Positions 14,003 through 20,457 of a stretch of 20,457 bases of DNA are shown here, in pieces. The position numbers and the translations under genes were made by a program. The stretch covers positions 1 through 20,457 of the forward strand of contig DASYSE010000113.1 in the NCBI GenBank assembly GCA_036003705.1, written 5' to 3'. The notes below the pieces were generated by a model. That model searched no databases and was not told the origin of the DNA. It saw only the letters and a program-made list of their open reading frames with translations. This DNA is from CALGFH01 sp036003705 (lineage in GTDB: Bacteria; Actinomycetota; CALGFH01). Numbering within the stretch: the first letter of the stretch is position 1; each line of letters opens with the position of its first letter.

Positions 14003-15001
14003 ATGGCCACCATCTACTACGACGACGACGCCGACCTCGGCCTCGTCCAGTCCCGCAAGGTCGCCGTGCTCGGCTACGGCTCCCAGGGCCACGCCCACGC
14101 CCTGTCGCTGCACGACTCCGGCTGCGAGGTGCGGGTCGGGCTGGCCGAAGGGTCCAAGAGCCGGGCCGCGGCCGAGGCCTCCGGGCTGACCGTGACCAGC
14201 CCGGCCGAGGCGGCCGCCTGGGCCGACCTGATCATGGTGCTGGTCCCCGACACCGTCCAGCGCCACCTGTACGCCAGCGACATCGCGCCCAACCTCGAGC
14301 CGGGCGACGCCGTGTTCTTCGCCCACGGCTTCAACATCCACTTCGGCTACATCGAGGTGCCCGACACCGTCGACGTCGCCATGGTCGCCCCCAAGGGCCC
14401 AGGCCACCTGGTCCGGCGCCAGTTCGAGAACGGCCAGGGCACCCCGGTGCTGGTCGCGGTCGCCCAGGACGCCTCGGGCAAGGCCTGGGACCTGGCCAAG
14501 AGCTACGCCCGGGCGATCGGCGGGACCAGGGCCGGGGCGCTGGTCACCACCTTCCAGGAGGAGACCGAGACCGACCTGTTCGGCGAGCAGGCAGTGCTCT
14601 GCGGCGGCGCCACCGCGCTCGTCCAGGCCGGCTTCGAGACCCTCGTCAAGGCCGGCTACCAGCCCGAGGTCGCCTACTTCGAATGCCTGCACGAGCTCAA
14701 GCTGATCGTCGACCTGATGTACGAAGGCGGCCTTGCCGGCATGCGCTACTCGGTGTCGGACACGGCCGAGTACGGCGACTACACCCGCGGCCCCCGGATC
14801 GTCGGCGACGCCGCACGGGCCGAGATGGCCCGCATCCTGTCCGAGGTCCAGTCGGGGGCGTTCGCCCGCGAGTGGGTCGAGGAGGACGACCACGGCCGGC
14901 CCAACTTCACCCGGATGCGCGAGGCAGGGGCGAACCACCCGATCGAGCAGACCGGGAAGCCGCTGCGCCGGATGATGTCGTGGCTGCGGGAGCAAGGGTA
15001 G
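14003..15001 (+). CDS. ilvC: Ketol-acid reductoisomerase, class I
   Basis: A 332-residue Mg- and NADPH-dependent enzyme that isomerises and reduces acetolactate to the dihydroxy acid, the second step of the pathway. The N-terminal Rossmann domain shows GYGSQGHAHA (24-33) and a short class I cofactor loop with Ser51 and Ser53 (VGLAEGSKS), typical of NADPH binding. The C-terminal knotted domain carries the metal/substrate residues in ETETDLFGEQ (about 190-199) and the ECLHELKLIVDLMYEGG region (about 230-246). The ATG at 14003 has AAGGAGG 11 nt upstream, a little far but the only good site. Two hairpins precede it in the intergenic gap. Confidence 0.96.
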   Translation: MATIYYDDDADLGLVQSRKVAVLGYGSQGHAHALSLHDSGCEVRVGLAEGSKSRAAAEASGLTVTSPAEAAAWADLIMVLVPDTVQRHLYASDIAPNLEPGDAVFFAHGFNIHFGYIEVPDTVDVAMVAPKGPGHLVRRQFENGQGTPVLVAVAQDASGKAWDLAKSYARAIGGTRAGALVTTFQEETETDLFGEQAVLCGGATALVQAGFETLVKAGYQPEVAYFECLHELKLIVDLMYEGGLAGMRYSVSDTAEYGDYTRGPRIVGDAARAEMARILSEVQSGAFAREWVEEDDHGRPNFTRMREAGANHPIEQTGKPLRRMMSWLREQG

Positions 15002-15011
15002 CGTTGCCCTG

Positions 15012-16634
15012 ATGGCAAGGATCCTGATCGCCGAGCCGCTGGCCGACGCCGGCGTCGAGCTGCTGCGCGCCCACCACGAAGTGGACGTCCGCAGCAGCAC
15101 GACCCGCGAGGAGCTGCTGGCCGCCGTCTCCACCGCCGACGCCCTGGTGGTCCGGTCGGCCACCAAGGTCGACGCCGAGGTCCTGGAGGCCGCCCGCAGC
15201 CTCAAGGTGGTCGGCCGGGCCGGCATCGGCCTGGACAACGTCGACGTGGCAACGGCCACCCGGCTCGGGATCATGGTGGTCAACGCCCCCCAGTCCAACG
15301 TGATCTCGGCCGCCGAGCACACCGTCGCCCTGATCCTCGCCCAGGCCCGCAACATCCCCCAGGCCCACGCGGCCCTGCGCGACGGGCGCTGGGAGCGCAG
15401 CCGCTTCCAGGGAGCCGAGCTGTACGGCAAGACCCTCGGCATCGTCGGGCTGGGCCGGGTGGGGGCGCTGGTCGCCCAGCGCTGCAACGCCTTCGGCATG
15501 CGGCTGCTGGCCTACGACCCGTTCGTCAGCCGCGACCGGGCCGCCCAGATGGGAGTCGAGCTGGTCAGCCTGGCCGACGTGCTCGGCCTGGCCGACGTGA
15601 TCACCATCCACCTGCCCAAGACACCGGAGACGACCGGCCTGATCGGCGAGGCCGAGCTGGCCGCCATGAAGGCCGGGGCCCGCCTGGTCAACACGGCGCG
15701 GGGCGGGATCGTCGACGAGGCTGCGCTCGCCAAGGCGGTCGGCGACGGCCACCTGGCCGGGGCCGCCATCGACGTGTTCGCCGAGGAGCCGACCACCGCC
15801 AGTCCCCTGTTCGAGCAGGACGACGTGGTCGTCACCCCCCACCTGGGCGCGTCCACCGCCGAGGCCCAGGACAAGGCCGGCGTCACCATCGCCGACCAGC
15901 TCCTGCTCGCCCTGGCCGGCCAGTTCGTGCCCAACGCGGTCAACGTCGACGCCGGCCCGGTGCCCGACGCCCTGCGCCCGTTCCTGTCGCTGATCGAGAA
16001 GCTCGGGCAGCTGTACACGGCCCTGGCCGGCGGCGGCCCGGGGGGGAGGACCAGCGCCATCGGCGCCGGCCGGCTGCGGATCGACTACCTCGGCGCCCTG
16101 GTCGACCAGGACACCCGGGTGCTGACCCTGGCCGCGCTCAAGGGCATGCTCGGCCCGGTCTGCCACGAGCCGGTCACCTTCGTGAACGCGCCGCTGCTGG
16201 CGGCCGAGCGCGGCATCGAGGTCACCGAGTCCAAGACCAGGCACAGCCGCGACTGGGTCAACCTGATCACGCTGTCCGGGGAGGGGTCGAGGGGGCCGGT
16301 CGGGGTGGCCGGCACCACCGTCGGCCCGCGCGACAACGAACGGCTGGTGGCCATCAACGGCATCGCCGTCGACATGGCCCCGGCCAGGCACATGGCGTTC
16401 CTGTTCTACGAGGACCGCCCAGGGGTGATCGGGCGGGTCGGGACGCTGCTCGGCGAGAGCGGCGTGAACATCGCAAGCATGCAGGTGGGTCGGCGCAAGC
16501 AGGGCGGAGAGGCCCTGATGGCGCTGACCGTCGACGTCGGCATCCCAGCCGGCGTGCTCGACCGGGTGGAGCAGGAGATCGGCGCCCACGACGCGACCTT
16601 CATCCAGCTCCACCAGACGGGAGCGGGCGCATGA
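15012..16634 (+). CDS. serA: D-3-phosphoglycerate dehydrogenase
   Basis: A 540-residue enzyme oxidising 3-phosphoglycerate to 3-phosphohydroxypyruvate, the first step of serine synthesis. It has the long, mycobacterial-type architecture: substrate and NAD domains (about 1-310) with VGLGRVG (145-151), catalytic Arg230 (NTARGG), Glu in DVFAEEP (about 259) and His277 (TPHLGAST); an intervening allosteric domain (about 320-455); and a C-terminal ACT domain (about 465-540, FLFYEDRPGVIGRVGTLLGE) for serine feedback. The start is 10 nt after the ilvC stop. Serine can feed branched-chain synthesis via pyruvate or threonine-linked routes, and serA inside an ilv/leu operon is known in other actinobacteria. 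Its stop overlaps the ATG of the leuA leader frame (ATGA). Confidence 0.95.
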   Translation: MARILIAEPLADAGVELLRAHHEVDVRSSTTREELLAAVSTADALVVRSATKVDAEVLEAARSLKVVGRAGIGLDNVDVATATRLGIMVVNAPQSNVISAAEHTVALILAQARNIPQAHAALRDGRWERSRFQGAELYGKTLGIVGLGRVGALVAQRCNAFGMRLLAYDPFVSRDRAAQMGVELVSLADVLGLADVITIHLPKTPETTGLIGEAELAAMKAGARLVNTARGGIVDEAALAKAVGDGHLAGAAIDVFAEEPTTASPLFEQDDVVVTPHLGASTAEAQDKAGVTIADQLLLALAGQFVPNAVNVDAGPVPDALRPFLSLIEKLGQLYTALAGGGPGGRTSAIGAGRLRIDYLGALVDQDTRVLTLAALKGMLGPVCHEPVTFVNAPLLAAERGIEVTESKTRHSRDWVNLITLSGEGSRGPVGVAGTTVGPRDNERLVAINGIAVDMAPARHMAFLFYEDRPGVIGRVGTLLGESGVNIASMQVGRRKQGGEALMALTVDVGIPAGVLDRVEQEIGAHDATFIQLHQTGAGA

Positions 16635-16798
16635 CCCGGACGACCTTCGGGGCGCCGCTGCTTCTGATCCTCCGCTGCCGTGGGGCGGCCTACGCCGGCC
16701 GCCCCACGGAGAGGCTCGAGGCGAGCAGGAGGAAACGGAAGCCAAGCGGAACCCACGAGGAGGTCGCCGGCCGTGGCCGAGCAGATCATCGTCTTTGA
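16631..16798 (+). CDS. Putative leucine-rich leader ORF ahead of leuA
   Basis: The ATG overlaps the serA stop (ATGA). Early codons are CTG CTT CTG ATC CTC (Leu-Leu-Leu-Ile-Leu, 16658-16672), within a start reading MTRTTFGAPLLLILRC. The frame then passes through a perfect 12-bp hairpin and stays open for 55 codons, overlapping the leuA start out of frame. The cluster of Leu codons next to a strong hairpin and before leuA suggests a regulatory leader peptide, comparable to the leuA leaders (LEU element) described for actinobacteria. The lack of a stop near the hairpin is atypical, so the product may matter less than ribosome position. Confidence 0.5.
   Translation: MTRTTFGAPLLLILRCRGAAYAGRPTERLEASRRKRKPSGTHEEVAGRGRADHRL
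16668..16763 (+). promoter_or_regulatory. leuA leader structure with 12-bp hairpin and ribosome-site pairing
   Basis: CGTGGGGCGGCC (16679-16690) and GGCCGCCCCACG (16697-16708) form a perfect 12-bp stem with a 6-nt loop. TCCTCC (16668-16673), within the Leu codon run, is complementary to GGAGGA (16728-16733), and its CCTCC also to GGAGG in the leuA Shine-Dalgarno (16757-16763). A ribosome stalled on the Leu codons would mask TCCTCC and could free the ribosome site, giving translational control. No T tract is present, so transcription termination is less likely. Confidence 0.55.
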
Positions 16799-18302
16799 CA
16801 CCACCCTGCGGGACGGGGAGCAGGCCCCAGGGATCAACCTCAACGCCAAGGCCAAGGTGGAGATCGCCGAGCAGCTGGCCCGGCTGGGCGTCGACGTGAT
16901 CGAGGCCGGCTTCCCCCAGGCCTCGCAGGGCGACTTCGAAGCCGTCAGGGCGGTCGCCGAGCGGGTCAAGGGCGCCACCGTGGCCGCCCTGGCCAGGACG
17001 GCCCCCGGCGACATCGACCGGGCCGCCGAGGCGCTGGCCCCGGCCAAACGGGCCCGCCTCCACACCTTCATCGCCACCAGCTCCATCCACATGGAGCACA
17101 AGCTGCGGATGACCCCGGCCGAGGTGCTGGCGGCGGCCGAGGGAGCGGTGGCCAGGGCCAAGGGCTACACCGAGGACGTCGAGTTCTCGGCCGAGGACGC
17201 CACCCGCTCCGACGCCGAGTTCCTCAAGCAGGTGTACGCAGCCGCCATCTCGTCCGGGGCGACCACCTGCAACGTGCCCGACACGGTCGGCTACATGCTG
17301 CCCGACGCCTTCTCCGAGCTGGTCTCCTGGCTGATCGCCGAGGTCCCCGGGGCCGAGCGGGCGGTCTGGAGCGTCCACTGCCACGACGACCTCGGCGTGT
17401 CCGTGGCCTCCTCGATCTCGGCCGTGCAGGCCGGCGCCCGCCAGGTCGAGGTCGCCGTCAACGGCATCGGCGAGCGGGCCGGCAACTGCTCCATGGAGGA
17501 GGTGGTGATGGCCCTGCGCACCCACCAGTCCTCGCTCGGCGTCCAGACCGAGGTCAACACCCGCGAGATCGCCCGCACCTCGCGGCTGGTCAGCCTGCTC
17601 ACCGGCTACCCGATCCAGCCCAACAAGGCGATCGTGGGTGCCAACGCGTTCGCCCACGAGTCCGGCATCCACCAGCATGGCGTGCTGATGGAGCGGACCA
17701 CCTACGAGCACATGGACCCGGTGGAGCTCGGCTACGCCGGCTCGCGGATCGTGCTCGGCAAGCACTCCGGCCGGCACGCCGTCGCCGACGCCCTGCACAA
17801 GCTGGGGTTCGACCTGGACCGCGAGGAGCTCGACAAGGCCTTCGCCCGCTTCAAGGAGCTGGCCGACCGCAAGCCCCGCATCACCGACGTCGACCTGGAG
17901 GCGCTGGTGGCCGGCGAGGTCCTGGCCGACGACGCCGCCTTCCGGTTCGTCGGGCTCCAGGTCGCCGGCGGGACCGTGATGTCGCCGACCGCGACCGTCC
18001 GGCTCAGCCATGAGCAGGGCGTGGTCGAGCAGTCGGCGATCGGCGACGGCATGGTCGACGCCGCCTGCGCCGCCATCGCCAAGGCGGTGGGGGTCGACGC
18101 CAAGCTGGTCGAGTTCCACGTCTCGGCCGTGACCGGCGGGACCGACGCCCTGGGGGACGTGACCGTGCAGGTGGAGCACGAAGGCGTCCGAGTAACCGGG
18201 CGCGGCGTGGCCACCGACGTGGTCGAGGCCTCGGCGCGCGCCTACCTGCAGGCCGTCAACAAGCTCGCCCGCAGCACGGAACGGAAGGATGTGCCGGCAT
18301 GA
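16773..18302 (+). CDS. leuA: 2-isopropylmalate synthase
   Basis: A 509-residue enzyme condensing 2-ketoisovalerate with acetyl-CoA, the committed step of leucine synthesis. The TIM barrel shows FDTTLRDGEQAPG (8-20, metal ligand Asp14), VHCHDDLG (His202 and His204 metal ligands), NGIGERAGNCS (about 230), HESGIHQHG and LGKHSGRHA. The C-terminal LeuA dimer domain (about 385-500), site of leucine feedback, is complete. The length and motifs are of the E. coli/Bacillus type. Isopropylmalate synthase is preferred over citramalate synthase because of the HESGIHQHG/GKHSGRHA signature and leuB downstream. The start is the GTG at 16773 with GAGGAGG 9 nt upstream; the frame stays open to 16680, but that would translate the leader hairpin. 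A Leu-rich leader precedes it. Its stop overlaps the next small gene (ATGA). Confidence 0.94.
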   Translation: MAEQIIVFDTTLRDGEQAPGINLNAKAKVEIAEQLARLGVDVIEAGFPQASQGDFEAVRAVAERVKGATVAALARTAPGDIDRAAEALAPAKRARLHTFIATSSIHMEHKLRMTPAEVLAAAEGAVARAKGYTEDVEFSAEDATRSDAEFLKQVYAAAISSGATTCNVPDTVGYMLPDAFSELVSWLIAEVPGAERAVWSVHCHDDLGVSVASSISAVQAGARQVEVAVNGIGERAGNCSMEEVVMALRTHQSSLGVQTEVNTREIARTSRLVSLLTGYPIQPNKAIVGANAFAHESGIHQHGVLMERTTYEHMDPVELGYAGSRIVLGKHSGRHAVADALHKLGFDLDREELDKAFARFKELADRKPRITDVDLEALVAGEVLADDAAFRFVGLQVAGGTVMSPTATVRLSHEQGVVEQSAIGDGMVDAACAAIAKAVGVDAKLVEFHVSAVTGGTDALGDVTVQVEHEGVRVTGRGVATDVVEASARAYLQAVNKLARSTERKDVPA

Positions 18303-18478
18303 CCAGGAGACCGAAGCCACAGGCCCACCCCGAGGAGGCGCACGCCGCCATGGCCCGGGTCTTCGGCGTCAACGTCGAGGCGGACGCCGCGCCGTCGGCG
18401 TCGGCCTCGGCCGAGCCGCCGGTCGAGGAGGCCGAGGGCCGGACCGCCCTCGGCCGCGTCTTCGGCACGGAGGCCTAG
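18299..18478 (+). CDS. Small uncharacterised protein with two RVFG motifs
   Basis: A 59-codon ORF whose ATG overlaps the leuA stop (ATGA). Nearly every codon ends in G or C, as in the neighbouring genes, which supports coding. The protein has no membrane segment or signal. It carries two similar motifs, AMARVFGVNVEA (about 17-28) and ALGRVFGTEA (50-59, the C-terminus), joined by an Ala/Ser/Pro/Glu-rich, probably disordered linker. Two binding motifs on a flexible chain suggest a small adaptor bridging two sites, possibly on a pathway enzyme; this is inference. An alternative start at 18350 has a better Shine-Dalgarno (GAGGAGG, 11 nt upstream) and would give 42 residues beginning MARVFG. I do not recognise a family. 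Confidence 0.65.
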   Translation: MTRRPKPQAHPEEAHAAMARVFGVNVEADAAPSASASAEPPVEEAEGRTALGRVFGTEA

Positions 18479-18525
18479 TTGGCATCCCAGCGGAGGGGTC
18501 CGGATAACCCCGAGGGGGTGTCCCG

Positions 18526-19575
18526 GTGAATCGGGGCTACACGATCGCCTGCCTGGCCGGCGACGGGATCGGCCCGGAGGTCCTGGCCGAGGCTCGCAAG
18601 GCGGCCGAGGCGGCCGCCGCGCGCTTCGGCTTCGGCCTCGGCTGGGTCGACTACGACCTCGGGGCCGACCGCTGGCTGCGCACCGGCGAAGCCCTGCCCG
18701 ACGGCGTCCTCGAGGAGCTGCGCGCGGTCGACGCGATCCTGCTCGGCGCCGTCGGCCGGCCCGACGTGCCCCCGGGGGTCCTGGAGCGGGGCCTGCTCCT
18801 CCGGCTCCGGTTCGAGCTCGACCTCTACGTGAACTACAGGCCGGTGAAGCTCTACCCGGGGGTGGCGTCGCCGCTGGCCGACGTCAAGCCCGACGACATC
18901 GACCTGGTGGTGGTGCGGGAGAACACCGAGGGGGTCTACGTGGGCGCCGGCGGGACCGTCCACCGCGGCGGCCCGGCCGAGGCCGCCACCGAGACCTCGA
19001 TCGAGACCAGGGCCGGGGTCGAGCGCTGCCTGCGCTACGCCGCCGCCAAGGCCCGCGAGCGCGACGGCAGGCTCACCCTGGTCCACAAGTCCAACGTGCT
19101 GGTCCACGCCGGCGACCTGTGGCAGCGGGCGGCACGGGCGGTGGCCGAGGAGACCGGCGTCGAGCTGGACTACGCCCACGTCGACGCCGCCTGCTTGTAC
19201 CTGGTCAACGACCCGGGCCGCTTCGACGTGATCGTCACCGACAACCTGTTCGGCGACATCCTCACCGACCTGGGCGCGGCCATCGCCGGCGGCCTCGGCA
19301 CCGCCGCCAGCGCCAACCTGAATCCCGCTTCCTCGCCCTCCCTGTTCGAGCCGGTCCACGGGTCGGCGCCCGACATCGCCGGCACCGGCAGGGCCAACCC
19401 GGTCGCCGCGGTACTCTCCGCCTCCCTGCTCCTGGACCACCTGGGGGAGCGGGAGGCGGCGGCCGCGGTCGAGGCCGGGGCCGTAGCGGCCCTTCCAGGG
19501 GCTGCGGGATACTCGACCCAAGCGATCGGGGACCGGATCGCCACCGCCGTGGCGGGCGGCGGGTCCCCAGACTAG
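18526..19575 (+). CDS. leuB: 3-isopropylmalate dehydrogenase
   Basis: A 349-residue beta-decarboxylating dehydrogenase that oxidises 3-isopropylmalate to 2-ketoisocaproate with NAD, the third leucine step. Signatures: GDGIGPEVL near the N-terminus, the substrate Arg-rich helix (LLRLRFELDLYVNYRPVKLY), RENTEGVYVG, the Lys in VHKSNVL, and the metal-binding DAACLYLVNDPGRFDVIVTDNLFGDILTD region, followed by the adenine-binding GSAPDIAGTGRANP. The short form matches actinobacterial LeuB (about 340 aa) rather than the about 360-aa enterobacterial form. The start is the GTG at 18526 with GAGGGGG about 8 nt upstream. leuCD, needed between LeuA and LeuB, are not in the window. Confidence 0.95.
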   Translation: MNRGYTIACLAGDGIGPEVLAEARKAAEAAAARFGFGLGWVDYDLGADRWLRTGEALPDGVLEELRAVDAILLGAVGRPDVPPGVLERGLLLRLRFELDLYVNYRPVKLYPGVASPLADVKPDDIDLVVVRENTEGVYVGAGGTVHRGGPAEAATETSIETRAGVERCLRYAAAKARERDGRLTLVHKSNVLVHAGDLWQRAARAVAEETGVELDYAHVDAACLYLVNDPGRFDVIVTDNLFGDILTDLGAAIAGGLGTAASANLNPASSPSLFEPVHGSAPDIAGTGRANPVAAVLSASLLLDHLGEREAAAAVEAGAVAALPGAAGYSTQAIGDRIATAVAGGGSPD

Positions 19576-19587
19576 AGGAGGGCGACG

Positions 19588-20457
19588 ATGCCGATTCAAG
19601 GAACCGGGAAGATCTGGATGGACGGGGAATACGTCGACTGGGACGAGGCCCGCATCCACGTGCTCACCCCCTCCCTGCACTACGGCTGGGGGGTGTTCGA
19701 GGGCATCCGCGCCTACGAGACCGCCGCCGGTCCGGCCGTGTTCCGGCTCACCGACCACATGAAGCGGCTGTACCGCAGCGCCAAGATCTACCACATGGAG
19801 CCGCCGGTCTCGCTGGAGGGCGCGGTCAAGGTCACCAAGGACCTGGTCGCCATGAACGGCCTGCCGAGCTGCTACATCCGCCCGCTGGTGTTCCTCGGCT
19901 ACGGCGAGATCGGCCTCAACCCGCTCAACTCTCCGATCAGCATGGTGATCGCCTGCTGGCCATGGGGCGCCTACCTGGGCGAGGAGGCGTTCGAGACCGG
20001 GGTCAGGGCCAAGGTCAGCTCCTGGCGGCGGCTCGACCCCAACATCATCCCGCCCGCGGCCAAGGCGACCGGCCAGTACATCAACTCCTCCCTCGCCAAG
20101 GCCGAGGCGGTCAAGGCCGGCTACGACGAGGGGATCCTGCTCAACCCCAACGGGTACGTGACCGACGGGTCGGGCGAGAACGTCTTCGCCGTCCGTGACG
20201 GCGTGCTCCAGACCCCGCCGCTGGCCGCCGGCTGCCTGGCCGGCCTCACCCGCGACAGCATCCTGCGGATCGCCGAGGGCGAGAGCATCCCGGTCTCCGA
20301 GACCGACCTGGTCCGGACCGACCTGTACCTGGCCGACGAGGCCTTCTTCACCGGCACGGCCGCCGAGGTCGTGCCCATCCGGGAGGTGGACGACCGGGTC
20401 CTCGGCGACCCGGGCCCGATTACCCGCCGGCTGCAGGAGGTCTTCACGGCCGCCACC
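19588..20457 (+). CDS. ilvE: Branched-chain amino acid aminotransferase (3' end outside window)
   Basis: A class IV PLP aminotransferase that performs the last step of Leu, Ile and Val synthesis with glutamate as amino donor. 290 codons are visible and the frame is still open at the window edge; E. coli IlvE has 309 residues, so little is missing. Signatures: HYGWGVFEGIRAY (about 36-48), RLTDHMKRLYRSAKI, YIRPLVFLGYG, the PLP Lys in PPAAKATGQYINS (about 157), EAVKAGYDEGILL, the ENVF stretch, and EAFFTGTAAEVVPI. The ATG at 19588 has GAGGAGGG 5 nt upstream and begins 12 nt after leuB, so it belongs to the operon. Confidence 0.95.
   Translation, partial: MPIQGTGKIWMDGEYVDWDEARIHVLTPSLHYGWGVFEGIRAYETAAGPAVFRLTDHMKRLYRSAKIYHMEPPVSLEGAVKVTKDLVAMNGLPSCYIRPLVFLGYGEIGLNPLNSPISMVIACWPWGAYLGEEAFETGVRAKVSSWRRLDPNIIPPAAKATGQYINSSLAKAEAVKAGYDEGILLNPNGYVTDGSGENVFAVRDGVLQTPPLAAGCLAGLTRDSILRIAEGESIPVSETDLVRTDLYLADEAFFTGTAAEVVPIREVDDRVLGDPGPITRRLQEVFTAAT

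Noticed and set aside
14907..18320. An 1137-codon minus-strand frame opposite serA and leuA
   Set aside because: It mirrors the codon pattern of the two genes on the other strand and shows no recognisable domain.
1..20457. tRNA, rRNA, CRISPR array, insertion sequence or prophage
   Set aside because: No cloverleaf, ribosomal RNA core, regularly spaced repeat series, transposase or phage gene was recognised on either strand.

Overview
This is a very GC-rich window with GC-dominated third codon positions, dense operons and many GTG starts. It opens in a PP2C phosphatase - RodA/FtsW - PbpA - Ser/Thr kinase - PASTA kinase cluster, which is the conserved cell-wall/division signalling cluster of Actinomycetota. 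The organism is therefore an actinomycete-like bacterium, though the sequence does not resolve it below phylum. The LeuA is the shorter (about 510 aa) E. coli/Bacillus type rather than the about 640 aa mycobacterial type, which hints at a lineage away from Mycobacteriales (inference).

Region 1 (1-6024, + strand): the 3' part of a membrane PP2C phosphatase, then a SEDS glycosyltransferase, a class B penicillin-binding protein and two membrane Ser/Thr kinases, the second with one PASTA domain. The three junctions after rodA are 1-4 nt stop/start overlaps, so this is one translationally coupled unit.

Region 2 (6025-11330, mixed strands): a secreted S8 protease (-) that looks truncated, with the decayed end of its gene still readable behind the stop codon; the ribosome-assembly GTPase RsgA (-); a divergent gene (+) for a membrane-anchored receiver-like protein, separated from rsgA by a 42-bp tandem repeat; a zinc-free MDR oxidoreductase (-); and a remnant of an AraC-type regulator (-).

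Region 3 (11331-20457, + strand): a branched-chain amino acid operon, ilvB - ilvN - ilvC - serA - leuA - small unknown gene - leuB - ilvE (ilvE runs off the window). A leader upstream of ilvB encodes an 11-residue peptide with consecutive Leu-Val-Leu-Ile codons, followed by mutually exclusive hairpins and an intrinsic terminator with a T tract: a textbook layout for ribosome-mediated attenuation. A second Leu-rich leader frame with a perfect 12-bp hairpin lies between serA and leuA, so leuA may have its own control. The ilvB/ilvN junction carries a 62-nt tandem duplication that creates a 20-codon coupled mini-ORF, and a 59-codon gene with two RVFG motifs sits between leuA and leuB.

Most novel candidates: the RVFG small protein, the ilvB/ilvN junction duplication, the two-tier leader control of the operon, and the repeat-bearing divergent promoter of rsgA and the receiver-like gene. 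No tRNA, rRNA, CRISPR array, insertion sequence or phage gene was seen.
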